Shown one piece after another: positions 51,807 through 60,323 of a stretch of DNA of 64,000 nt; the first letter of the stretch is position 1; each line of letters begins with the position of its first letter. Made by a program: the position numbers and the translations under genes. The notes under the pieces are model-generated. The model had not been told where the DNA came from and ran no database searches. It saw nothing but the letters and a program-made list of their open reading frames with translations. The stretch is from Maritimibacter fusiformis (GTDB taxonomy: Bacteria; Pseudomonadota; Alphaproteobacteria; Rhodobacterales; Rhodobacteraceae). The DNA lies in the NCBI RefSeq assembly GCF_008086115.1, contig NZ_VSIY01000015.1, forward strand, positions 124,001-188,000. Reading direction: 5' to 3'.

Positions 51807-52931
51807 ATGAAAACGCGCATCATGGCGCACCTCGGCCATGTCGAGGCCGAGGGCGTGAAGGGCAATATCGTCGAGGCCGGGCTGGTCTCGGAGAAGGATA
51901 TCGCGGTCAATGACAACAAGGTCGTGGTCTCGGTCAACGTGCCGGGCGATTTCATGGGCGATCTGGCCCGCCTCAAGGCCGAGATCGAAACGCGGCTGAC
52001 CACGAACCTGCCGGAAATCGAGAGCCTGCTGGTGGTGCTGACCGCCGAATCGGGCGGCGGGGTTCAGGTCCAGGCGCCGCCGCCGAAACTGCGCAAGGCC
52101 CCGGCGCCCAACCCCGGCGTGCCCGGCCCCGACATGCGCCCGGCGCAATCAGCGATTCCCGGCATCAAGCACATCGTCGCGGTGGCCTCCGGCAAGGGTG
52201 GCGTCGGCAAGTCGACCACGGCGGTCAACATCGCGGCCACGCTGGCGGCGATGGGCTTCAAGGTCGGGCTGCTCGACGCCGACATCTACGGCCCGTCGAT
52301 CCCGCGCCTGCTCGACATCACCGAGCGGCCCGAGATCAGGAACGAGCGCGTCGTGCCGATCAAGAAATACGGCATGAAGGTCATGTCTATGGGGTTTCTC
52401 ATGGACGAGGAAGCGCCGGTGATCTGGCGCGGGCCGATGGTGGTGTCGGCGCTCATGCAGATGACCCGCGAGGTGGATTGGGGCGAGCTTGATTTCCTGA
52501 TCCTCGACATGCCGCCGGGCACCGGCGACGCACAGTTGACGATGGCGCAGCAGACGCCGCTGTCGGGCGCCGTGATCGTCTCGACCCCGCAGGATCTGGC
52601 GCTGGTCGATGCCCGCAAGGGGTTGAAGATGTTCAAGGATGTGGACGTGCCGATCCTTGGCATCATCGAGAACATGTCGACCTTCATCTGCCCGCATTGC
52701 GGCGAGAGCAGCGACATTTTCGGCCACGGTGGCGCCGAAGCCGATGCGCGTCGGCTGGGCGTGATGTTCCTGGGCGCGGTGCCGCTGCACATGGCTATTC
52801 GCGAAACCTCGGACGCGGGCAAGCCCTGCATCGTGGCGGCACCCGACGGTCCGCATGCCGACGGCTACAAGAAGATCGCGCTCAAGGTTGCGACGCTGTT
52901 GGGCGAAGGTGACCCTGTCGACGACGACTGA
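51807..52931 (+). CDS. Mrp/ApbC-type Fe-S cluster carrier ATPase
   Basis: 374 residues. An N-terminal MIP18/DUF59-like domain (~100 residues) and a Pro-rich linker are followed by the deviant Walker A VASGKGGVGKSTTAVNIAA near residue 130, and the CxxC of Mrp dimers in STFICPHCGESSDIFG. It scaffolds and delivers [4Fe-4S] clusters in the cytoplasm. Thirty bases after soeC, so it may be an island-dedicated maturation factor or simply the genome's normal Mrp gene. Confidence 0.92.
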   Translation: MKTRIMAHLGHVEAEGVKGNIVEAGLVSEKDIAVNDNKVVVSVNVPGDFMGDLARLKAEIETRLTTNLPEIESLLVVLTAESGGGVQVQAPPPKLRKAPAPNPGVPGPDMRPAQSAIPGIKHIVAVASGKGGVGKSTTAVNIAATLAAMGFKVGLLDADIYGPSIPRLLDITERPEIRNERVVPIKKYGMKVMSMGFLMDEEAPVIWRGPMVVSALMQMTREVDWGELDFLILDMPPGTGDAQLTMAQQTPLSGAVIVSTPQDLALVDARKGLKMFKDVDVPILGIIENMSTFICPHCGESSDIFGHGGAEADARRLGVMFLGAVPLHMAIRETSDAGKPCIVAAPDGPHADGYKKIALKVATLLGEGDPVDDD

Positions 52932-52940
52932 ACTGCGGGG

Positions 52941-52961
52941 GGCGCTGGTCAGGCCAGCGCC
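52941..52961. terminator. Hairpin between convergent mrp and yeeE-like genes
   Basis: Perfect 8-bp stem GGCGCTGG (52941-52948) / CCAGCGCC (52954-52961). The loop contains the stop codon of the yeeE-like gene. There is no T-run, so termination strength is doubtful. Confidence 0.4.
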
Positions 52962-54040
52962 TCCATCGCTTTCATCCCGATCACGCCGCCGATCACGATA
53001 AAGACGAACGTGATCAGCGAGCCCAGCGCCAGCGTCGAGAACCCGGTGACCGACTGGCCGATGGTGCAGCCCAGCGCGCTGACCCCACCGATCCCCATCA
53101 GGATCGCGCCGAACAGGTTGCGCAGTGTGTCGGAGCTGTCGCTGAAGGTGGCGAAGGCAAAGCTTTTGTTTGTGATGGCGCTCAGAAACGCGCCCAGCAG
53201 CGCGCCGACCAGCGTGGCCACGGTAAAGCTTGCCGCATCATAGGCGGTGAAGCGCATCAGGTAGTCCACGGTATCGCCCGCCGGGCGCACGAAGCTCAGC
53301 GACTGAACCTGCGGATTGTCGGCGAAATCGTCGAAGGTCAGGCCGGTCAGCACCCAGCCCGCCAGAACGCACAGGCCGATCACCAGCCCGGCCAGCACGT
53401 GATTGGCCGAAGTGCGAAACGCCCGGTCCCAGAAGACCCAGACCAGGATCGCGCCCGCTATCACCGCGACGGTGACGATATTGGCGGTGTTCGCGCCAAG
53501 GCCGGTGAGCGTGGCCAGAAGCCCGTCGATCCGTTGGCTTTCGGCCCCCAAGCCTGCCAGGTCGGTGGTCATGGGCGCGGTCACGGCCACCCGGGCCGGG
53601 CCGAACAGCCCGCCGATGGTCATGTATCCGGCGACGCCGATCACGCCCAGCACCACGAAGGACCGCAGATCACCGCCGCCCGCGCGGGCAAGGTTCTTGG
53701 TCACGCAACCGCCGGCAAAGACCATGCCGATGCCGAACAGCAGCCCGCCGATGACGTGCCCGCCCCATTGCAGGGTCGAGGATGTGTAGATCGAATAACC
53801 GGTATCGACGACGCCTGTCCGCTCGATCACCGCGACGCCGATGATCGCAACGCCCGCCGCCATCAGCCAGGATCGGAAGCGGCGCCAGTCACCGAACGAC
53901 ATGATGTCCGAGATCGACCCCATCGTGCAGAAATTCGTGCGGTGCACGGTGAACCCGAAAACGATCCCGATCACGAGCCCGCCCCAGGCGACCCAGGTGG
54001 CGGCATTTTCCAGCGCCGCCTCGCGCCACATTTCGATCAT
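52949..54040 (-). CDS. YeeE/YedE-family (TsuA-like) sulfur-compound transporter
   Basis: About 363 residues and nine or more membrane helices in two repeats. The conserved cysteine motifs of thiosulfate importers are present: HRTNFCTMGSIS, FAGGCVTKNLAR and ALGCTIGQSVTGFS. It likely imports thiosulfate or a related compound, or relays sulfur across the inner membrane. ATG at 54040 is preceded by AGGAGGTGAG; ATGs at 54055 and 54061 would add five to seven residues but have no ribosome site. Closes the sulfur island. Confidence 0.88.
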   Translation of the reverse strand: MIEMWREAALENAATWVAWGGLVIGIVFGFTVHRTNFCTMGSISDIMSFGDWRRFRSWLMAAGVAIIGVAVIERTGVVDTGYSIYTSSTLQWGGHVIGGLLFGIGMVFAGGCVTKNLARAGGGDLRSFVVLGVIGVAGYMTIGGLFGPARVAVTAPMTTDLAGLGAESQRIDGLLATLTGLGANTANIVTVAVIAGAILVWVFWDRAFRTSANHVLAGLVIGLCVLAGWVLTGLTFDDFADNPQVQSLSFVRPAGDTVDYLMRFTAYDAASFTVATLVGALLGAFLSAITNKSFAFATFSDSSDTLRNLFGAILMGIGGVSALGCTIGQSVTGFSTLALGSLITFVFIVIGGVIGMKAMEALA

Positions 54041-54107
54041 CTCACCTCCTGTCATCGCCATCCCGCTCGTCCCGGCGGGCTTGGGTCAGATTATCACATT
54101 ACGTTTC

Positions 54108-54140
54108 TTTCATGCGTGATTTTTTCGATCACGCCTGAAA
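54108..54140. promoter_or_regulatory. 33-bp near-perfect palindrome between yeeE-like gene and rnd
   Basis: TTTCA-T-GCGTGAT (54108-54120), seven-base centre TTTTTCG, ATCACGC-C-TGAAA (54128-54140); 12 of 13 arm positions pair. It lies 68 bases before the yeeE-like start and 60 before rnd. It differs from the 16-bp ArsR-type motif, so another regulator or an RNA hairpin may be involved. Confidence 0.45.
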
Positions 54141-54199
54141 CGCGCGTTGAACCGCGGCGTCAACCACACTATCAGGTCCGAAACCAGAGCGAGGCGGTC

Positions 54200-54811
54200 A
54201 TGGCGAACCATCTTCACATCCGTGATCTTCCCGACGATCTCGACCTTGGCCGGGTCGTGGCGGTCGACTGCGAGACGATGGGGCTTAACCCGCACCGTGA
54301 CCGGCTGTGCGTCGTGCAGTTGTCGTCGGGTGACGGAAATGCCCACCTCGTGCAGATCCAGCGCGGCCAGACCGAGGCACCAAATCTGACGCGGTTGCTG
54401 GCGGACCCGGACGTGCTCAAGCTGTTTCATTTCGGCCGCTTCGACATTGCCGCGCTGCTGTCGGCCTTCGGCGTTCTGACCGCGCCGGTCTATTGCACCA
54501 AGATCGCGTCGAAACTGGTGCGCACCTACACCGACCGGCATGGCCTGAAGTATTTGCTGGAAGAGTTGCTGCGGGTCGATATTTCCAAGCAGCAGCAACA
54601 GACCGACTGGGGCGCGGCCAACCTGACCGAGGCGCAGCTTGATTACGCCGCCTCGGATGTCCTCTATCTGCACCGGCTGCGCGAGAAACTCGACCTGCGG
54701 CTGGCGCGCGAGGGGCGAACCGAGATCGCGCAGGCCTGTTTCGATTTCCTGCCGGCGCGCGCCCGGCTCGATCTGGCCGGCTGGCCGGAAATCGACATTT
54801 TCGCCCATTGA
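54200..54811 (+). CDS. Ribonuclease D-type 3'-5' exonuclease (DEDDy)
   Basis: 203 residues, a short RNase D with only the exonuclease domain. Exo I VAVDCETMGLNP, Exo II LFHFGRFDIAAL and Exo III LDYAASDVLYLHRL (Y-x3-D) are all visible. No HRDC domain follows, as is common in Alphaproteobacteria. Acts in tRNA and small-RNA 3' processing. Chromosomal housekeeping gene marking the right edge of the sulfur island. Confidence 0.9.
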   Translation: MANHLHIRDLPDDLDLGRVVAVDCETMGLNPHRDRLCVVQLSSGDGNAHLVQIQRGQTEAPNLTRLLADPDVLKLFHFGRFDIAALLSAFGVLTAPVYCTKIASKLVRTYTDRHGLKYLLEELLRVDISKQQQQTDWGAANLTEAQLDYAASDVLYLHRLREKLDLRLAREGRTEIAQACFDFLPARARLDLAGWPEIDIFAH

Positions 54812-55046
54812 CCCTTCGACACCGGATTGAGTTGACTTCGGGCGCCTCAGATCGCCAAATGGACAGTAAGAATATGCTTGAACACACGCATTTCCGGCCG
54901 CTCCGCGGCCTGTCTATCCGGGGCGCCAGTGGGGCCCGGGCGCACCGGGCAAGCCCGTTACCGAACCCCCCCCAGGAATTCCACCGGTCACCGTTCGCGC
55001 CTGAATGCCGCGGCCGGGACCGGCCATGTAAAAGTGAGGACGTAGG

Positions 55047-55622
55047 ATGAAATACCAGATCAGCGGCAAACAGATCGACATCGGCGAAGCGCTGAGCACC
55101 CATGTCAAGGATGAGCTTGGCAGCGTCGTCAACAAGTATGCCGAGCGGCCCATTGACGCGAATGTGGTGTTTTCCAAGCACGCACATGAGTTCTACTGCG
55201 AGACCATCGTGCATCTGTCGACCGGGCTGACGGCACAGGCCACCGGCAAGGCGACCGAGATCTATGCCGCCTTCGACCAGTGCGCCGAAAAGATGGAGAC
55301 CCAACTGCGCCGTTACAAGCGCCGGTTGAAGGACCATTACCGCGAGCGGGCCGACCCGGTTGAAGTTTTGGGCGGCGCCTCGTATATCCTCGCCTCAGAG
55401 GAAACGGCGGAATCGGCCGAGCCGGAATCGCTCCAGCCGATGATCATCGCCGAGATGGAAACCCGGATCCAGACCTTGTCGGTCGGAGAGGCAGTGATGC
55501 AGATGGAACTTGCGCACGCGCCCGTGCTGGTCTTCCGGAACGAGAAAACCAAGGGCGTCAACGTGGTCTACCGTCGGGATGACGGTAACGTTGGCTGGAT
55601 CGAACCGGGCAGCACCGCCTGA
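55047..55622 (+). CDS. hpf: Ribosome hibernation-promoting factor, long form
   Basis: 191 residues. The N-terminal ~105-residue S30AE domain (MKYQISGKQIDIGEALSTHV; EIYAAFDQCAEKMETQLRRY) is followed by a linker and the C-terminal dimerisation domain (VGEAVMQMELAHAPVLVFRN; VVYRRDDGNVGWIEP). It dimerises 70S ribosomes in stationary phase. The 235 bases upstream hold its promoter but no gene that I can see; an AAAGTGAGGA ribosome site precedes the ATG. Confidence 0.95.
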   Translation: MKYQISGKQIDIGEALSTHVKDELGSVVNKYAERPIDANVVFSKHAHEFYCETIVHLSTGLTAQATGKATEIYAAFDQCAEKMETQLRRYKRRLKDHYRERADPVEVLGGASYILASEETAESAEPESLQPMIIAEMETRIQTLSVGEAVMQMELAHAPVLVFRNEKTKGVNVVYRRDDGNVGWIEPGSTA

Positions 55623-55665
55623 ACGAAGCCCGCCGGACATGAGCCGGAACGAGCGAGTAGAGACG

Positions 55666-56130
55666 ATGCAACTTTCGGAGATTCTCCGCCCCGACGCGGT
55701 CAAGGTGGTCGGCAACGTTTCGAGCAAGAAACGCCTGTTTCAGGATCTCGGCGAGATCGTCGCGTCCACCTACGGCCTCGATGCGACAACCGCGTTCAAC
55801 GCTCTGCAGGATCGCGAATCGCTCGGGCCGACCGGCGTGGGGCATGGCATCGCCCTGCCCCATGCGCGCATCAAGGGCCTCGACAAGGTGATCGGGGCCT
55901 TCGTGCGCATCGAGAAACCGCTCGATTTCGACGCGGTCGACCGGCAGCCGGTCGACCTGGTGTTCGCCCTGTTCGCGCCCGATGGCGCCGGGGTCGATCA
56001 CCTCAAGGCGTTGGCGCTGGTGTCGCGCACGATGCGCGACGCGGATGTCTGCGCCAAGCTGCGCGCCAACGAAGACCCTGTGGCGCTGCATTCGATCCTG
56101 ACCGAATGGGAAGCGACCCGCGCGGCCTGA
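55666..56130 (+). CDS. ptsN: Nitrogen PTS EIIA component
   Basis: 154 residues from the ATG at 55666 (MQLSEILRPDAV); an ATG at 55639 would add nine residues. EIIA-Ntr phosphorylation site His in GVGHGIALPHARIKGLDKV near residue 67; PVDLVFALFAPDGAG follows. Part of the PTS-Ntr regulatory relay. In many Alphaproteobacteria it follows hpf, as here. Confidence 0.95.
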   Translation: MQLSEILRPDAVKVVGNVSSKKRLFQDLGEIVASTYGLDATTAFNALQDRESLGPTGVGHGIALPHARIKGLDKVIGAFVRIEKPLDFDAVDRQPVDLVFALFAPDGAGVDHLKALALVSRTMRDADVCAKLRANEDPVALHSILTEWEATRAA

Positions 56131-56135
56131 CTCGC

Positions 56136-57569
56136 TCAGGGCGCCTGCCAGTTGCGAAACCCGAACATCACGAAATCACGCTGATAGGCGTCGCGCACGG
56201 CGCGTTCGACCTCGTCGTCGTAAATATCGGCCAGCGTGAACGGCCGGTCCGGCGCGGGCGCGGGCAGGTCGGGCATCGGGATGCCAAGCTCTTCGCTGAG
56301 ATAGTCCAGCCCCGCCGCCAGATCGGATTCGCGCAGGATATGGTCGGGCGGCAGAACCTGCCCGAACCCCTGGATCACCTGCGCCTGTGTCGCCCAGGTT
56401 CCGTCAACGCGCAGCGGTGTCTGTCCGCCCAGGTTCTTGGCGACGAAGCCCAGAAAACCCAGGAACGCGGCCCGGTGCGCATCGCGGTCATAGCCGTCGC
56501 CCGGCGGCACGCTGTCGGGAAGCGGAACCGAATAGTGCTCGGCCAGGGCATTGCGCAATTCGTGGTAGGTGTCCGGCCCGCCGTTGAGGAAATGCCGGCA
56601 AAAGGCGGCATGGGCGCGTTCGGCGGGGTGGCGGATCACGGTGAAACTGCGGTGTGCCGGGTGTTGCCGGCGCCAGCGGCGCAGATCCTTCTGGGTCATG
56701 CCGCTGCCCAAGTCGTCCTCTGAAACCCCGTCGAGCGCCGCCAGCCAGGCCCGCACCTCGTCGGTTGGCCCGGCCTGCACCGGCATGAACAGAACCGGGG
56801 CGCGCGCCGCGGTCACATAGCTTGGCACCATCGGGGTGCGGCGCGGCTCGAAGTTCGGGATGCGGCCAAGGTCGAACGGGTCGATGCGCGAGATCGTCTT
56901 GACCAGGTCGTCGTAGTTCTGGACCTTGTCGCGCAGGGGCTCCGGGTTCTGCTTGGTGAATTTCGAGGCGAACTCGGTGATCTCGGTGGTCTCGCCGAGA
57001 AACCGCGCCAGCCCGTTGACCACGCCCAGATCGCGGATGTCCTCGTAATCGAGATGGAACGCCGTCTGCCCGCTGCGCTGCAACCGGCCCTGCACCTTGA
57101 GCTGAAAATCCTTCATCCGGTCATAGAGCTTTTCGAACTCCTCCGGCACGAAGCGCGCCTTGGCCTTGACCACGTCCTTGACGTCGGAAAGTTGCCACTG
57201 GTCGGTTTCCCAGGCGATCTTGCGCGACACGTAGGCATCGACGTGGTTCCGGGTCAGCACCACCTTGGCGCAGCGCGGGTCGTCGATCACGTGCTCGAAC
57301 ACCCGCGGATCGTGGTCGTGGAAAAAGCGAAAGCCGGGCATCCCCGAGGAATGCTCCTTCATCTGTTCGATCAGCCGGATCGGATTGCGGTTGCGGGCCT
57401 TGACGCTGACGCCGAACAGCTCCTTCATCTTGGGCTGCACCATGAAATAGGGATTGAACGCCTCGCCATAGGTTTTCAGCCCGGGAAACAGGTCGAGGTT
57501 CGATTCAAGGAAATTCGACCCCGTCCGCATTTCGGCGAAGATCACGAAATAGTCGAACTTGCGGCTCAT
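56136..57569 (-). CDS. NodH-like PAPS-dependent sulfotransferase
   Basis: 477 residues. FAEMRTGSNFLESNLDLFPG at the N-terminus is the 5'-phosphosulfate-binding loop, and KVVLTRNHVDAYVSRKIAWE near residue 120 the 3'-phosphate-binding region. A second half with its own IRHPAERAHAAFCRHFLNGG suggests a tandem, sulfotransferase-like repeat. It would transfer sulfate from PAPS to a polysaccharide or lipid. Start of a minus-strand cell-surface block that also contains cysQ, which removes the PAP product. It converges on ptsN with a five-base gap. Confidence 0.8.
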   Translation of the reverse strand: MSRKFDYFVIFAEMRTGSNFLESNLDLFPGLKTYGEAFNPYFMVQPKMKELFGVSVKARNRNPIRLIEQMKEHSSGMPGFRFFHDHDPRVFEHVIDDPRCAKVVLTRNHVDAYVSRKIAWETDQWQLSDVKDVVKAKARFVPEEFEKLYDRMKDFQLKVQGRLQRSGQTAFHLDYEDIRDLGVVNGLARFLGETTEITEFASKFTKQNPEPLRDKVQNYDDLVKTISRIDPFDLGRIPNFEPRRTPMVPSYVTAARAPVLFMPVQAGPTDEVRAWLAALDGVSEDDLGSGMTQKDLRRWRRQHPAHRSFTVIRHPAERAHAAFCRHFLNGGPDTYHELRNALAEHYSVPLPDSVPPGDGYDRDAHRAAFLGFLGFVAKNLGGQTPLRVDGTWATQAQVIQGFGQVLPPDHILRESDLAAGLDYLSEELGIPMPDLPAPAPDRPFTLADIYDDEVERAVRDAYQRDFVMFGFRNWQAP

Positions 57570-57579
57570 GGTCCTGCCT

Positions 57580-59277
57580 TCACTTCACCAGATAGGGCTT
57601 GCCCGGTTTCTTTTGATTGCGGGGCGGCTGTGCGCCGACGGGGAAATCGCCCATCAGGTGCGGCTGCATCCCCTGGTTCTTGAGGTTTTGCAGGAATTGG
57701 CCGAAGCCGTCCAGCGACACCATGCGCGGCGCCTCGGTCAGGCGGTGCGACGATCTGATCCCGATCTCGTCGATGATGGTCTGCAGCGGCTCCATCGGGT
57801 TCTCGACGAAATCCGCCATCGTCCAGATCCGCACCCGCGCCTTGGCGTGAAACGACCGCAGCACATCCAGATGCTCGACCTCGATCTTTTGCAGTCGGGC
57901 CGCTTCCTTGCGGATGTCCGAGAAATTGGCGTTGGAAAAGAACAGCGGGATCGCCCAGGCGCCGGAAATCACCGAGATCTGCGCGTTCACGTCCTTGGCG
58001 ATATCCCAGTTGATCGCCTGGTTGTCGCGCGGTCCGAACTGGAAGCACTGCCGCTCGCCCCGGGTGTTCCAGATCAGGTTGGTGAGAAACGCGCGCGGGT
58101 TGTAGTCGCGCAGCACCGCGCTGTCGGTCAGCGCGCCGGCAAACACCTTCTGCCGCCCAGCGAACTCGACCCGCTCGGGGGCAAAGAGGTGGCCATGCAC
58201 CCGCGCGCCGACCGCCCGGGCCAGCCAGTCCTCGAAATCCTCGAACAACTCGGTAAACCCCTCGAACACCGAGTATTGCGCCGAGGTCAGCCCGTTTTCC
58301 CAGCCGTCGTTGGGAAACCGGCTTTGCATGTAAAGCCCCGGCCGCCCCTTGGTCCGCCGTTCCACCGCCTTGGAGAAGATGCGGTCGATCTTGCCCGGGT
58401 TCGGCTCGGCCCCGGTGAAGATCGAGGCGTCGTCGGACAGAAACCCGTCATAGAGCTTGTTGGCATTGGGCCAGATCTTGCGCGCGACAAAGCAGTCGGA
58501 CCGGCGCAGAAGCTGCATGTGGTCGTCGTAGAAGATATGCGGCTTGCCCTGGAAATCGAACTTGGCCAGCGTCAGCGAGCGGCTTTCGATATTGGTGGAA
58601 TAGAGCCTTACGAGGGTCTGATAATAGCTCTCGTCCGGAATCCAGACGCGCGAGAAATAGCGGTCGTATTTCGGGCGATCCGGGTCTTCGAGGGTCGCGG
58701 TCAGGGTCTGGCGGGTCAGGCACCACCACTGGCTGCCCAGGTGCGGCACGAGGCCGTCGGGGATCGTGCGCTCGAACCCCAGACGGCGTTGCAGGTTGAC
58801 GTAGCCGTCGAACAGGCGGCGCTGGCGTTTCCACGAGAACGGGAAACGCAGCGTGAATCGTTCCGCATCGAGGCCGCCGACCGTCCAGGGCACGTCTTCG
58901 GTGGTGACGCTTTCGATGAAATTGGTCATCGGGCGTTCGGCGAGATAGTCGACCATCTCGCGCACCGGCCTGAGCGGCAGACATGAGCCCGAGGCAAGAA
59001 AGACGTGGCGCACATCTGGGAAGCTGGCCAGCAGCATCTCGGCGGCGTCCTGCGATGCCTTGACCAGGGACCATGTGCCCCACTCGCAGCTATGCCGGGC
59101 GCAGAACTTCACGTTATCGAGGTCCGACAGGCTGGCGACGAACCGGGCATGGGCGCTGCGCCCGACTTTCCGGTCGACATGGATCACCACAGGACAGCCG
59201 TTTTTCGCCCAATGCCGCGCCACCTGTTCCGCACGGGCCAGCGACGTGTGGACCAGCATGGCGATGCCGACAGTCAT
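57580..59277 (-). CDS. Core-2/I-branching (GT14) beta-1,6-GlcNAc-transferase-like protein
   Basis: 565 residues. The GT14 domain covers the N-terminal half (IAMLVHTSLARAEQVARHW; VFLASGSCLPLRPVREMVDY; LGSQWWCLTRQTL). The C-terminal ~240 residues are a separate domain that I recall as the DUF5927/5928 type in Rhodobacteraceae. ATG at 59277 overlaps the upstream glycosyltransferase stop (ATGA); the longer frame to 59511 is a shadow over that gene. Probably adds sugars to a surface polymer. Confidence 0.8.
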   Translation of the reverse strand: MTVGIAMLVHTSLARAEQVARHWAKNGCPVVIHVDRKVGRSAHARFVASLSDLDNVKFCARHSCEWGTWSLVKASQDAAEMLLASFPDVRHVFLASGSCLPLRPVREMVDYLAERPMTNFIESVTTEDVPWTVGGLDAERFTLRFPFSWKRQRRLFDGYVNLQRRLGFERTIPDGLVPHLGSQWWCLTRQTLTATLEDPDRPKYDRYFSRVWIPDESYYQTLVRLYSTNIESRSLTLAKFDFQGKPHIFYDDHMQLLRRSDCFVARKIWPNANKLYDGFLSDDASIFTGAEPNPGKIDRIFSKAVERRTKGRPGLYMQSRFPNDGWENGLTSAQYSVFEGFTELFEDFEDWLARAVGARVHGHLFAPERVEFAGRQKVFAGALTDSAVLRDYNPRAFLTNLIWNTRGERQCFQFGPRDNQAINWDIAKDVNAQISVISGAWAIPLFFSNANFSDIRKEAARLQKIEVEHLDVLRSFHAKARVRIWTMADFVENPMEPLQTIIDEIGIRSSHRLTEAPRMVSLDGFGQFLQNLKNQGMQPHLMGDFPVGAQPPRNQKKPGKPYLVK

Positions 59278-60284
59278 GCCCAGTTGCCCTTGGACATTAT
59301 CCCGAGGATCTCGAGCTGGCGCCAGTTGATGTAGCGTTCGCTCCACTTGCACCACAGGTCGGGGTTGTCCTTCAGGTGCTGGTGGTAGGCCTTGTATTCG
59401 TGGCTGGCGGCATAGTGCTGCTTGCGGTCGAGCTCTTCGGCGGCCTTGGCGGCGAATGTGTCGAGGAACTTGGCATGCAGCAGGACGCCCGAGGCCTTCT
59501 CGCCGCCCCATTCGTCATAGACCAGGTTCAGCCCGCGCGGCAGCAGGCTGTGGGTGGAACTGACATAGGTATAGGCGCGGTGCCACTTGACCAGCGGAAC
59601 CTTGTTGAGCGCCGGCGCCCGCTCGGGCCGGTCGGCAAAGAACGCTCGCGCCCGCGGCCCGCCCTGGATCCACAGGTTGCCGAACTTGTGGTTGCGCGAG
59701 ATCATGTAGTTGCCGGAGTCGAACCACGCCGCGATTTCGAAAGGATTCTGGCCCTCCTGATAGGGCTGCGCGTCGATCGTGCCTTTGGGATACATGTCGA
59801 GCAACATCGCCCCGAACGACCGGATCGACGAGGCGTCGAGCCAGTCGGTCAGCGCTCTGAGCGAGCGGGTGTCGCTGAACGGATAGATCAGGAATTCGTC
59901 GGGATCGACCGTCAGGCACCAATGGCCGTGGCCGTATCTGCGCGCCAGCCAGTTCAGCCAGTCGACCCCGAACCGGGCCCGCTTGTAGCTGCCCTGCGTC
60001 GTCCAGAGCGATACGTCCGGCTGTTCGGCGAGGTATTCGCGCGAACCATCGTCGGAGTCGTTGTCAACGATCAGAAAATGACTGACGCCAAGGTCGCGGT
60101 AGTAGCGCAGGAAATAGGGCAGCCGCACCCGTTCGTTGCGAAGGGTCGACAGGACCAGGATGTCATCGCCCCGGATTGTTTCCGTTCTATCAACAACGGC
60201 TGAGAGTTGACGGCGTTTGCGCAGCGCCCGCACGCGCCAGCGCTTCCGCTCCCAGCGCAGCCGATATGAACGTGCAATGCCCAA
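59274..60284 (-). CDS. Glycosyltransferase, family 2/92-like
   Basis: 336 residues, TTG start at 60284 with GGAAGGG six bases upstream. ILVLSTLRNERVRLPYFLRY and FLIVDNDSDDGSREYL form the nucleotide-sugar-binding start, and WCLTVDPDEFLIYPF carries the metal-binding DxD-like motif. The family matches the glycosyltransferase 2-like proteins called GT92-related. Coupled to the GT14 gene. Cytoplasmic or membrane-peripheral; acceptor unknown. Confidence 0.78.
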   Translation of the reverse strand: MGIARSYRLRWERKRWRVRALRKRRQLSAVVDRTETIRGDDILVLSTLRNERVRLPYFLRYYRDLGVSHFLIVDNDSDDGSREYLAEQPDVSLWTTQGSYKRARFGVDWLNWLARRYGHGHWCLTVDPDEFLIYPFSDTRSLRALTDWLDASSIRSFGAMLLDMYPKGTIDAQPYQEGQNPFEIAAWFDSGNYMISRNHKFGNLWIQGGPRARAFFADRPERAPALNKVPLVKWHRAYTYVSSTHSLLPRGLNLVYDEWGGEKASGVLLHAKFLDTFAAKAAEELDRKQHYAASHEYKAYHQHLKDNPDLWCKWSERYINWRQLEILGIMSKGNWA

Positions 60285-60323
60285 CCCTTGCCCTTCCGAT
60301 CCGCAGAGGCAGCCTTGCAGCTA

